Shown: positions 48,061-58,880 of the stretch, one piece after another
Layout of the letters: every line of letters starts with the position of its first letter
Numbering within the stretch: the first letter of the stretch is position 1
DNA from: Rhinopithecus roxellana
Taxonomy: Eukaryota; Chordata; Mammalia; Primates; Cercopithecidae
DNA: 64,000 nt
Direction of reading: 5' to 3'
Assembly (NCBI RefSeq): GCF_007565055.1
Contig: NC_044554.1
Location: 55,895,676-55,959,675, forward strand
Notes under the pieces: model-generated
What the model was told of the DNA's origin: nothing
The model's database searches: none
The model's input: only the letters and a program-made list of their open reading frames with translations
Program-made: the position numbers and the translations under genes

Positions 48061-48508
48061 TATTTAGTCTGTAATATATGTATATGTAATGCATATGAAA
48101 ATTATAGCATGAAGTAGGATTGATACTTGCTTTGTATAAAGGAAAAAATGGTAAACATTTTGGCATTTCAGAACATATGGTCTCTGTTACTCTTGGTGAA
48201 CTCTGAAAAGTCATAGGAGATACATAAACGAATGAGCAGTCTAAAAAAGCCTTATATGTTACAGCCAATTCAGGGAATATGGATTAGATATACTTTTCCC
48301 TAATCCTCCTGCTAAGTAAGCTGAACAAATCTGAACATGATACATAGAATGAATGTAAAAATACCCTGAAAACTGGAGAAAAGCCAAATTTCAGGACTTG
48401 AAGAACAACATAGTGGTGAGTTCTGTGGGTTTTCTATCTTTCTTTTTTTCATATATCTCAGACTTGAAGCTGAAGAAGCCAACAACCAGGAAACACCAAT
48501 GGGTACAG

Positions 48509-48610
48509 ACAAAAAAGAAAGAAAAGCAAAGAAAAAGAAAGGAAAGGAAAGGAAAAGAAAGGAAAGAGAAAAGAATAAAAGAAAAAAAAAGAAGGAAAGC
48601 AGGAAGAGAG
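48509..48610. repeat. A-rich polypurine stretch (GAAA/GGAAA)
   Basis: About 100 bases of A and G with very few pyrimidines. The 86- and 61-codon lysine-rich frames over it are simple-repeat translation. Confidence 0.9.
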
Positions 48611-48829
48611 CAAAAGCATGCTTTATACAGCCAAAGGACCAGGAGCAGGACAGCCTAATGAAACAGAAAACATTTAAACAATAGCTGGTTTACTCCAGCC
48701 AACACCACTGAAAACACTCTGATCCCATCCCTGACCCACAGCAGCAAAAGTGGACTGAGAAGCCCAGACTTGTGTGCTTGCAAGGCTATAACGAAGCACC
48801 TCAACCTGTCCCATATGTGTTCTAGAACC

Positions 48830-49500
48830 AATAAGTGGGTCCAGGAATGCCCCAGGATACAAAATAAATATACACAAATTTATTATATCTATATAGTAGC
48901 AGCAAACATATAATGTATATATACACATACACCATACATATGTACACAAATTAAAAATATGATATTGTTTGCAATGACTCAGCAAATCTTTATTAGATTG
49001 ATATCTTTATTATGCAAATAACAAAGCAAATCTTTGTTAGATTGATTCAGCAAAGCTTTATTAGATTCATTTCATTCTTAGGTGTAAATCTAATAAATAT
49101 ACAAGACATATGCTGTAAACTATAAAATAATGATACAAAAATAAAAGACCTAAATAAATAGAAAAACATACTGTGTTCATGGAATAGTAAAGTAAACATA
49201 TTAATTCTTTTTGAATTGATATACAGGTTTAACGAAATTTCTATCAAACTCTCTGCAAGAGTTTTTGTAGATACATGCAAGATTATCTTCTTACTTATAT
49301 GGAAAGGCAAATAAACTAGAATAGCTATTTTTTTTCCTGGAAAAGATAATAAAATGAGAAGAATCACTTTACCCAATTTCAAGATGTATTATTTATCTAC
49401 AATAATCAAGACTGTACAGTATTGGTAGATAGACATATAGATGAATGGAACAGAAAACCCAGAAATAAACTCACAAATACACACTCAATTTGTTTTATAT
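48830..49500 (+). mobile_element. Old L1 ORF2 fragment (L1M), sense
   Basis: Readable L1 text: 'ccccaggatacaaaataaat', 'gtgttcatggaatagta', 'atggaaaggcaaataaactag', 'atctacaataatcaagactg', 'gatgaatggaacagaaaac'. It contains three near-repeats of a 23-base motif at 48980-49070. Confidence 0.75.
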
Positions 49501-49516
49501 ATATAAGACCTTCATT

Positions 49517-50115
49517 AAAATGTAAGTAAAATTGTACAGTTTACTCATTTAAAGTGTGTAATTCAATATTGTGTATTTTTTTAAATATTCACAGGGTTGT
49601 GAAATTGCTAATGCAATACATTTTAGAACATTTTCATCTGCCAGGAGCTGTGGCTCATGCCTGTAATCCTAGCACTTTGGGAGGCTGAGGCAGGTATATC
49701 ACCTGAGGTCAGGAGTTCGAGAGCAGCCTCGTCAACATAGCGAAAACCCATTTCTACTAAAAATACAAATATTAACCAGGTGTGGTGGTGGGCGCCTATA
49801 ATCCCAGCTACTTGGGAGGTTGAGGCAGGAGAATCCCATGAACCCGGGGGCAGAGATTGCAGTGAGACGAGATCATGCCACTTCACTCCAGCCTAGGTGA
49901 CTGAGTGAGACTCTTTCTCAAAAAAACAAACAACAAAAACAAAACCCATTTTCATCACTCCAAAATAATGAAACCACATACCTATTAGCAGTCATTCCTC
50001 AATTACCCCAAATATCCCTCCCCTCCCCACCATGAATAATCACTAATCTATTATCTGTAGATTTGCCTACTCAGAATATTTTATATAAATGGAATCCTGT
50101 AATATAGAAATTAAC
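49517..50115 (-). mobile_element. Old L1 3' UTR (L1M), antisense, split by Alu
   Basis: 'tcatttaaagtgtgtaattcaat', 'ttcacagggttgtga', then after the Alu 'cattttcatcactcc', 'cataccta-ttagcagtcat', 'gtagatttgcctactc' and 'tatataaatggaatcctg', the usual antisense L1M 3' UTR order. Confidence 0.75.
49639..49946 (+). mobile_element. AluS with 10-bp TSD
   Basis: Full-length Alu with A-rich tail, flanked by CATTTTCATC at 49629-49638 and 49947-49956. It interrupts the L1M 3' UTR. Confidence 0.95.
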
Positions 50116-51446
50116 ATATAGAAAATGTGATTTTTAAAAGATGTAGGTGTGGATATTTTAAATTTCCCTCCAAGCCCTGCTTTTGCTCTATCCCATAAGT
50201 TTTGATATGACTTGTTTTCATTTTCATTCTTTCAAGAGTATTTTCTAATTTTCCATGTGATGTATTTGACTCATTGGTTATTCAGGAGTGTTATTTAAGT
50301 TTCACATATTTGTAAATTCCCTGAATTTCTTTCTGATATTGACTTCTTATTTAATTCCATTGAGTGAGGAGAACATATTTTGTATATTTCAGTGCTGTTA
50401 AATTTACGGAGGCTCACTTTATGGCCTAGTAGATGGTCTATCTTGGAGAAGGTCTATCTTACGTGCACATAAGATGATGTTCTGCTGTTGTCGAATGAAA
50501 TATTCTATAGATCTTGTCTAGGGTTAGTTGGTACATAGTGTTATTTGGTCTTCTAGTTCCTTATTCATTTTCTGTCTAATTTTTCTATCCATTATTGAAA
50601 GTAGGGTATTGAAGTTTTCTATTATTACTATTGAATTATTTATTTTTCCCTCCAGTCCTGTCAGTTTTGCTTCATATATTTGCAAGCTCTGTTGGTCAGC
50701 ATGTATGTATTCATAATTGTTTTATCCTCCTGATGGATGATCCTTTTATTTCTATACACAGTATCTCTTTTCTCTAATAACATTTTGCTTTGAAAATCTG
50801 TCTTTTTTTTTTGATATTGGTATAGTCTCTTCAGGGTTGCTATGATTGGTCTTTGTATGGATATACTATTATATCCATTTTCATCCTTTTGCTTTCAAGT
50901 CTTTGTATCTTTGTACAGAAAGTGTGTTTCCTGCAGGCAATGTATAGTTGGGTTTTGTTTTTTTAACCAGACATATGCCTTATCATTGGATTGTTTAATC
51001 TATTCACATTTAATGTTATTGATAAAGTTGTATTTATGTCTCTCATTTTCCTTTTTGTTTTCTATGTGTCTTACTTTTTGTTCCTGTATCGCTCCTTTCC
51101 TGCTTTCTTTTGCACTAAGGGAATATTTATTGTGTAATTTTTAAATTTATTTAATGATCTTTAAGCTATATTTTAAAAGTTATTTTCTTTATTGTTACTT
51201 TGGGGCTTATCACATACATCTTAGCTTATCAGAATTTACTCTCAGATTTATAGTATCTTAATTCCAATTAGATATATAAACATTACTCCTATATAGCTCT
51301 ATTCCCTTTTCACAATTTTTGTGATATTATTGTTGTGTAGCATACCTTTATAGTTTACAAACCCCAAAGTATATTGCTTTAACTATTACTTTGTACAATT
51401 TTATATCATCTAAGAAAGGTAAAAGAAGGAAGAAGAGCAAGTATAT

Positions 51447-51461
51447 ATGCATAGGCTTTTT
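51447..51461. repeat. Target-site duplication, left copy
   Basis: ATGCATAGGCTTTTT, identical to 52574-52588, flanking the young truncated L1. Confidence 0.93.
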
Positions 51462-52573
51462 TTTTTTAATTTTTTTTAATTTTTATTATACTTTAAGTTC
51501 TAGGGTACATGTGCATAACGTGCAGGTTTGTTACATATGTATACTTGTGCCATGTTGGTGTGCTGCACCCATCAACTCGTCAGCACCCATCAAGTCATCA
51601 TTTATATCATGTATAACTCCCCAATGCAATTCCTCCCCCCTCCCCCCTCCCCATGATAGGCCCCAGTGTGTGATGTTCCCCTTCCCGAGTCCAAGTTTCC
51701 TCATTGTTCAGTTCCCACCTATGTGTGAGAACATGCGGTGTTTGGTTTTCTCTTCTTGTGATAGTTTGCTAAGAATGATGGTTTCCAGCTGCATCCATGT
51801 CCCTACAAAGGACGCAAACTCATCCTTTTTTATGGCTGCATAGTATTCCATGGTGTATATGTGCCACATTTTCTTAATCCAGTCTGTCACTGATGGACAT
51901 TTGGGTTGATTCCAAGTCTTTGCTTTTGTGAATAGTGCCGCAATAAACATACGTGTGCATGTGTCTTTGTAGTAGAATAATTTATAATCCTTTGCGTATA
52001 TACCCAGTAGTGGGATGGCTGGGTCATATGGCACATCTAGTTCTAGATCCTTGAGGAATTGCCATACTGTTTTCCATAATGGTTGAACTAGTTTACAATC
52101 CCACCAACAGTGTAAAAGTGTTCCTATCTCTCCACATCCTCTCCAACACCTGTTGTTTCCTGATTGTTTAATGATTGCCATTCTAACTGGTGTGAGATGG
52201 TATCTCATTGTGGTTTTGATTTGCATTTCTCTGATGGCTAGTGATGATGAGCATTTTTTCATGTGTCTGTTGGCTGTATGAATGTCTTCTTTTGAGAAAT
52301 GTCTGTTCATATCTTTTGCCCACTTTTTGATGGGGTTGTTTGTTTTTTTCTTGTATATTTGTTTGAGTTCTTTGTAGGTTCTGGATATTAGCCCTTTGTC
52401 AGATGAGTAGGTTGTAAAAATTTTCTCCCATTCTGTAGGTTGCCTGTTCACTCTGATGGTAGTTTCTTTTGCTGTGCAGAAGCTCTTTAGTTTAATTAGA
52501 TCCCATTTGTCAATTTTGGCTTTTGCTGCCGTTGCTTTTGGTGTTTTAGACATGAAGTCCTTGCCCATGCCTA
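51462..52573 (-). mobile_element. 5'-truncated young L1 with 15-bp TSD
   Basis: A 1.1-kb minus-strand L1 with the last 286 or so codons of ORF2 in an open frame (stop at 51708), the complete 3' UTR and an A-rich tail. It has the Cys-X3-Cys-X7-His-X4-Cys cluster and is very close to the same region of the full-length copy at 34.3-40.5 kb, including the 18-bp 3' UTR duplication (51565-51600, two mismatches here). It is truncated 5' of the MGKDFMSKTPK motif and encodes no functional enzyme. Confidence 0.97.
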
Positions 52574-52588
52574 ATGCATAGGCTTTTT
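52574..52588. repeat. Target-site duplication, right copy
   Basis: ATGCATAGGCTTTTT, identical to 51447-51461. Confidence 0.93.
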
Positions 52589-53330
52589 ACTACCAGCTTT
52601 ATTTACTATTTGTTGTTTTATTTATTTGGTCTTGTGGATGCAAATTACCATTTGGGTTAATTACTTTCTTCAATACAGCTTTGTTCTTGCACACTAATTC
52701 TGTGCTGTTGTCAAATACATTACATTTCTATTTGTAATATTCTCCACAATACAAATATACATATGTACTTCTGTGCAATTGCTTTTTAAATCAGGAAAGA
52801 GAAATAAAAAGAGAACTCTGCATTTATGCTGCCTTTTAAGTTACATAATCATCATTACCAGTGCTGTTTTTATCTGTGGATTTGAATTACTGTCTAGTGT
52901 CATGTGCTTTCAGCTTGAAGAATTTCCATTAATATTTACTAAAATATATTTCTGCTAGAAACCAATTCTATCAGTTGTTTACCCAGGATTATCTTTATTT
53001 TGCTTTCATTTGTGATAGTTTTGCTAGCTATAAGACTGTTGGTTGAAAATGTTTTCCTTTAGTACTTTGAATCTGTTTTCCTACTGTCTTTTGTTCTCCA
53101 TTGTTTCTGATGTTAATTTTATTGGGGTTCCTTGTATGTGACAAGTCATTTTTCTTTTGTTGCTTTCAAGATTTTCTCTTTGGCTTTCAACAATTTTGTT
53201 ATAATATGTCTGGGTCTGAATTTATTTGTGTTTATCCTATTTCTAATATCTAGAATATACAAAGAACTTTCAAAAGTAAACACTCAAAAAGCAAACTATC
53301 TGATTAGACAATGGGCAAAAGAAATCAATG

Positions 53331-53636
53331 GGCCAGGCACGGTGGCTCAGGCCTGTAATCCCAGCACTTTGGGAGGCCGAAGCGAGCGGATTACGAGGTC
53401 AGGAGATGGAGACCATCCTGGCTAACACGGTGAAACCCCGTCTCTACTAGAAATACAAAAAATTAGTGAGGCGTGGTGGCCGGCGCCTGTAGTCCCAGCT
53501 ACTCGGGAGACTGAGGCAAGAGAATGGCGTGAACCCGGGGGGCGGAGCTTGCAGTGAGCGGAGATCGCGCCACTACACTCCAGCCTGGGTGACAGAGTGA
53601 GACTCCGATCCGCCCCCCTCCCCCACCAAAAAATAA
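53331..53636 (+). mobile_element. AluY
   Basis: Full-length, with the Y-type GGCGTGAACCCGGG and GGCGGAGCTTGCAGTGAGC. Its 3' end is unusual: the tail begins with a C-rich run (CCGCCCCCCTCCCCC) before the short A stretch. No clean TSD. Confidence 0.95.
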
Positions 53637-54432
53637 ATGAGTGAATGGACATTTCACTTAAGAGGATGGGACATAAGCACATAAAAATATTCAACATCAC
53701 TGGCCATTAGAGAAATTTGAATTAAAAACACAATGATATATCATTCTGCACAAATCAAAATGGCTAAAATAAAAATAGTTGTAATCCTAAATGCTAGTAA
53801 GAATGCAGAGAAATTGGTTGTTGATGAAAATTTAAAATATTACAGCCACTCGGGAAAACAATTAGGCAGCAGGTTAAAAAACTAGGCATGCAGCTACCAT
53901 TCAATCCAGCAATTGTATTTCTAGGTATTTATTATACAGAAATGAAGATTTAGGTTCACATAAAAACTGGCATATAGATGCTCATAGGTGCTTCATTTGT
54001 AACAGCTTAAACTGGAAACAATCCAGATGTCCTTCAACAGGTGAATGGTTAAACAAATTGTAGTACCCACATAGCACAAAATACTGTTCAGCAATAAGGA
54101 ATAATGAACTATTTTTACCTGCAACAATCTGCACGAATCTCCAGAGAGTTATGCTGGGGGAAAATGTCCAGTGGCAAAAGTTTACATACTGTATAAGTGT
54201 ATTTATATAGCATTACAGAAAAGACAAAAAAATATAGAAAAAGAAAGCAGATTATAGCATGAATGGATATGGAAAGGATAGCAGCATATGGGAACTGGGC
54301 AAGACTATAGAAGGGCAACACGAGGGATCTTTGTTGTGATAGAAATATTCTCCATTTTGACTGTTAATGTCAATATGTTGTTTGTTCTATTCTACTATGG
54401 ATTTGCGACATGTTACCATTGGGTAAACCAAT

Positions 54433-54477
54433 GTATATATGTATAGGCTTTTTACTACCAGCCTTATTTACTATTTG
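54433..54477 (+). repeat. 45-bp duplicated segment with uninterrupted L1 target site
   Basis: It matches, with two mismatches, the junction of 51441-51461 and 52589-52612, that is the locus as it was before the L1 at 51462-52573 inserted. It replaces about 12 bases of the expected L1M 3' UTR. Confidence 0.9.
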
Positions 54478-54624
54478 CATGGGACTTCCTTGGATACTTT
54501 TGTAAAACTTCACGTGAATCTAAAATTATATCAAAATAAAAGTTCTATTTCAGAGAAAGCATTTTTTTATTTTTTCAAAATAGAAGGTGGGCCATTTATA
54601 TGGAGCAAAACGAAGAGGTAAATA

Positions 54625-54740
54625 CAGAAATTTAACAATAGCTAAATCTGGGTTAAGTGTTATATCAGTGCTCTTAGTACTATTGCAACTTTTCTAAGGT
54701 TTTACAATTATTTATCAATATAAAAATTAAAAATAGTCAA
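54625..54740 (+). mobile_element. Second L1M 3' terminus, sense
   Basis: 'gctaaatctgggttaagtgt', 'ctcttagtactattgcaact', 'ttttacaattatttatcaat' and an A-rich end resemble another L1M 3' terminus just after the first. Short and diverged. Confidence 0.5.
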
Positions 54741-54879
54741 AAGAAACAACATGAAGAGCAAAGAGGTGTTTATAAAGCAAAAAAACTAACTCCATATACA
54801 AGTTCATTGTCAGGAACACAGAATTATGCAGAGAAGAGATGGAAAATAACACTGGAAAAGATTTTGATAGTGCAGTGTT

Positions 54880-55110
54880 TTGACTTGTGGACTGAGGAGC
54901 TTGGATATCATGCACTAAACAGTAGAATGTTATTAAATAATTTCAAGCATGTGAATGACATGATCAACGTGGGACTTTGAGAAACAGTAATCTAGCAGTG
55001 CCATGCAAAGGAAGAGATATCAGGTCAGAGAATAATGCAGGCGGGAATGCAAACTGCCTATCAATGTAGTCAGAGGCAAGAAATTATGAGTGGATGCTGT
55101 AAACAAACAG
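54880..55110 (+). repeat. Ancient LINE-like relic (L2/CR1 type)
   Basis: 'atttcaagcatgtgaatgacatgatcaac', 'tgtggactgaggagcttgg' and 'gtagtcagaggcaagaaatt' follow a more distal part of the ancient repeat seen at 23.5 kb. Confidence 0.4.
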
Positions 55111-56540
55111 AAAAGCTTTTATGGTTTGTAAAAATCAATTTCACGTGTACAAAATAGGAGAGAAACTAGCTCGAACAGCTACTGATATAAAAATAAATAA
55201 TTAAAACCATAGGGATTTTAAATTAAAACAAGTTCATTATGAACCAGGAATATCAAAAGACTCCTAAAAAATCCAATACTAGAGTCTTCATTGATTCTAG
55301 TAGAAATGCATTGTCTGTATAAGAATGATAAAATTCCACTATATTTTATCTCTATCAGAGAAAAAGCTAAATAAAGTGCAACGTTCTTGCAGAACATTTT
55401 AAATAAGTATTTTTGTTGCTTTTACCTTGTCTGTAGTTTTGAGTTTATAAAAGAAATATAGGGTATTGGAAAATCATGACCTGACTTTTAACAAGCATTG
55501 TAAACATGACTTTCACATTCTGAGATCAAAGCATGGGGAGACAGAAAGAGAAGACTGATTGGTACTAACAAGAGATTGAACTTACTTGGGATTGCAGTAT
55601 GCGTTAAGGAAGCTCTGAGATAAGGCTGACAGATGAGGAAGACATCTTTTGTATTTTCATGATGAAATTATTCCTGCAGGTACCTCCACAGGGAAGTCAT
55701 TTGCTTGAAAAATTTTATCCACTTTGGGAAGCCACTTGCTTAGACAGTCATGACAGCTCTTGTTCTCTCAATCTATTTTGGGAGACACAACTCCCATGTA
55801 TGCGTGATGGGCTGTCCTACTCATCTTTTTTGTTTTCTGTTTTCCTCAACTGATTTGACAAATGGTCCTGTTCATCAGTTGAGATAAATTTCTTCTGGCA
55901 ATAGCTTTGCCAGCCACTGATATTTTAACCTTGGAACATTCCTGGTTAATGTCTTCTCTGCTACCATCTTAAGTTCTGTAAAATATATACATACTGAATG
56001 ATATGAATAATTTATAGTTATAATACATACATAAAATTCTGTTTTCATAGAAATCATACACCAAAGTGTGTCATTATACAATTTAGTGCATATAAGGAGA
56101 GAACCATTAATGGTGGTTTTTCTCAAAACAGCATACATTTCTGTGATCATTGTACCAATATACCCCAGGGATTCAGGCTCTAATTTCAGTGTCAGGTATC
56201 ATTCCTCCTTTTCCCTCATCATTGTTACCCATTTTTCATGAACTTTTTGGTAATAATGTAATTTTTATAAGATTTAAAATATACAATGTCTCTCATAATC
56301 AAAAATGTGGTTTTCGGGAGCTTTCTTACTTAAGGTAAACTTACCTGCTTATAATAAATGTAAAATTTTCTTAATTTGTGGTTTACAACTTTAAAAACTG
56401 GCATAAAAGTGATGAGCAATAGAGTCTGGGTTCTTCAATGGTTGGATGGTTGGCACAACTGGAAAAGTCAACAAAAGAAATTAGTTGGAAAAAAAGATGA
56501 ATAGGAAAATTTCAATTCTAGTCAGATGGTCATCAAAAAC
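55111..56540. other. Intergenic DNA, nothing recognised
   Basis: About 1.4 kb without a supported feature. Confidence 0.4.
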
Positions 56541-56549
56541 CATGATGAA

Positions 56550-56862
56550 GGCTGCGTGTGGTGCCTCATGCCTGTAATCCCAGAACTTTGGGAAGCCAAG
56601 GCCAGCGGATCACCTGAGGTCAGGAGTTTGATACCAGCCTGGTGAACATGGTGAAACACCATCTCCAAGCAAAAATACAAAAATTAGCCAGGTATGGTGG
56701 TATGCGCCTGTAATCCCAGCTACTCGAGAGGCTGAGGCAGGAGAATCACTTGAACCCAGGAGGTGGAGGTTGCAGTGAGCCAAAATCGTGCCACTGTACT
56801 CCAGCCTGGGCAACAGAGTGAGACTCTGTCTCAAAAAACAAAAACAAAAACAGAAGAAAACA
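56550..56862 (+). mobile_element. AluS with 9-bp TSD
   Basis: Full-length older Alu with an (A5C)n tail, flanked by CATGATGAA at 56541-56549 and 56863-56871. Confidence 0.95.
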
Positions 56863-56871
56863 CATGATGAA

Positions 56872-57510
56872 ATATCTTAGTGAGGTCGCTTGAGTCAGCA
56901 TTTCAAGACACAATTAAAGAATAGCTTCTCACTTCAACCTCAAACCTCCATTATCCTCAATGTTCATGATTGACTCAAGAATAGGGATCTCATAGAATAT
57001 TTCTGTATTCTAACTCTAATGAAATTGCATTAGTATGCTTCTCTGAAAATTTCTTTTTGTTCCTCTAGTAAAATTTTCCCATGTTACTTTGTTAACATCA
57101 TTATTATAGGACTTATATATTAACCTACATATATTGGTTCATGTGTTCATCTTTCTCCTAATTCAGGCATCTCTTAAGTGGAGCATATTTTTATTACTCA
57201 AGTATTTGTAACATATTTAGTAATTTGGGTCAATAAAATACTGAAAGAGAAAATATTTCTAAATAAATAGCAAAAAACAATCTTATATAAGTTATTTAAT
57301 TACATAATCATCATATCTCAGAACTATTCATTTGTTTATATATTCTCTAAAAGAAATACACATACTGTGGGTATTAGTGTTTCACTACACTTTTTTTTTG
57401 TTTCTTTTTATTTTGGCTGGTAGAAATTGATAAGAACAATATGAAAAACTCTCATATATCTTTTGTACAGATTCACCCATGATTTAAATGTTGCCTCATT
57501 TGTTTTATCA
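56872..57510. other. Intergenic DNA, nothing recognised
   Basis: AT-rich, no supported feature. Confidence 0.4.
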
Positions 57511-57558
57511 TTATCTATCTATCTATCTATCTATCTACCTATCTATCTCTCATCTATC
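57511..57558. repeat. (ATCT)n microsatellite
   Basis: About ten ATCT units with one ACCT and one TCTC interruption. Confidence 0.95.
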
Positions 57559-58324
57559 AATATCTGTTCTTAAAGTCTTTTTCTCCATCTCAGGGATATT
57601 TTAAAAACCACAACAAAACCATCTTTGAATTTTTTCCTCCTGAAATTGTCTCAGTGTTCTCATCTGGGAATTCCCAATGGTTAAATTTTGTGAACTTTTG
57701 AGTGGTATAGTCCGTATCTTTTCACTTTTCTCTCATATTTCCATCTTTCAGTTCTAATTTCATCTCTATATTCTAGAAAATGTCAAGAACTATGTTTTAC
57801 ATTGCACAATATTAATGGATTTCTTAATGTTGTGCCAAACTTGCAATCCTGGAACAAATCAAATTTGGTTTTCTTAATATAGTGCTGAATCTGTTAATAT
57901 TTTATTTTATATGTTTGCATTGAAATTCATAAATTACATTAATCTGTATTTTCGTTTACTTTTATTGTCTTTACTAGATTGACTTCATAACTGCATTAAA
58001 AAGTTGAGAAAATGTCTTCATTTTCAGTAGTCTGGAAGAATTTATAGAGTATTGAAAGCTTTAGTAGAATTTCTGTATGAATTCTTCTGAACAAGGTGCT
58101 AAAATGCCTACAAAGTTGAGTAGTTTTCAAATGATTTTATTGATTTCTTCTATCTACTTTGGTCTGTTTAATCTTCCTCTATCTGATGGAGTCAATTTTT
58201 TTGCTCACTTCGTTCACACATACTCTAATGGAGTCAATTTTGTAAACATATATTTATTTGGGAAATTATCCATTTCATGTGAGATTCAAAATATTTGCAT
58301 AGAATAGGCCCTTGTGGTAATTTT

Positions 58325-58529
58325 CTAAGTTAATATTATTTTTAATTGACAAATCATATGTATATACATTCATGAGGTACAATGTGATGCTTAGATATAT
58401 GTGCACACTGTGGGATGATTAAATTAATTAACATGGTCAATAATAATGTATTATATGTTTTAAAAGAACTAAGACACTTTAAATGACCATAAAAATGATA
58501 GGTAAACAAGGTGATAAGCATGTTAATTG
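58325..58529 (-). mobile_element. 5'-truncated L1 3' end with 15-bp TSD
   Basis: 'attgacaaatcatatgtatatac', 'tgaggtacaatgtgatgct' and 'ggatgattaaattaattaac' are antisense L1M 3' UTR. CCTTGTGGTAATTTT at 58310-58324 and 58530-58544 is a perfect duplication around it, surprisingly intact for so old an element. Confidence 0.75.
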
Positions 58530-58824
58530 CCTTGTGGTAATTTTTAAATTACCTCATGTTAATGCTTAAATTAAAATAGATTTTTGTGGTAAGTTTTAAT
58601 TTCTTTTGTTTCAGTGGATATTTCCTCCTTATAATTTCTTAATTTGTACATTTGTGCTCTTTCCTCATTTCTTCTTGAACAAGTTAGCTAATAAATTGCC
58701 CATATTTGTATTTGTTTTTTAAAGCAATAACTTCTATGACTTGGCTTACTGTTTTACTATCACAATAATTTTTACTTTTAACTTTTTTAACCTTCTTTCT
58801 TGTGTTCTGATTTAATTTGTTGAT

Positions 58825-58880
58825 AGTTTACTAGATTATTGAGCTGCTATTTAGTTTACTAGATTATTGAGCTGCTATTT
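58825..58880. repeat. 28-bp perfect tandem duplication
   Basis: 58825-58852 and 58853-58880 are identical; the unit begins AGTTTACTAGATTATTGAGC. Confidence 0.98.

Larger units (their letters stand above)
50140..53235 (-). mobile_element. Old L1 ORF2 5' part and ORF1 (L1M), antisense
   Basis: 'gctctatcccataagttttg', 'ttggttattcaggagtgt', 'atggtctatcttggaga', 'gttctgctgttgt', 'tattgaaagtagggtattgaag', 'gtcagttttgcttcatat' give the endonuclease region in antisense, followed by ORF1 text ('gctttcaagattttctctttggc', 'taatatgtctggg'). It is interrupted by the younger L1 at 51462-52573. Confidence 0.8.
53240..54545 (+). mobile_element. Old L1 ORF2 end and 3' UTR (L1M), sense, split by AluY
   Basis: 'agaacttt-caaaagtaaac', 'gattagacaatgggcaaaag', then after the AluY 'atgggacataagcacat', 'ctggccattagagaaat', 'cagccactcgggaaaac', 'caatccagcaattgtattt', 'ggtgaatggttaaacaaa', 'agcaataaggaataatgaac' and the 3' UTR ending TATATCAAAATAAAAG. 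A 45-bp foreign segment sits in the 3' UTR at 54433-54477. Confidence 0.85.
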
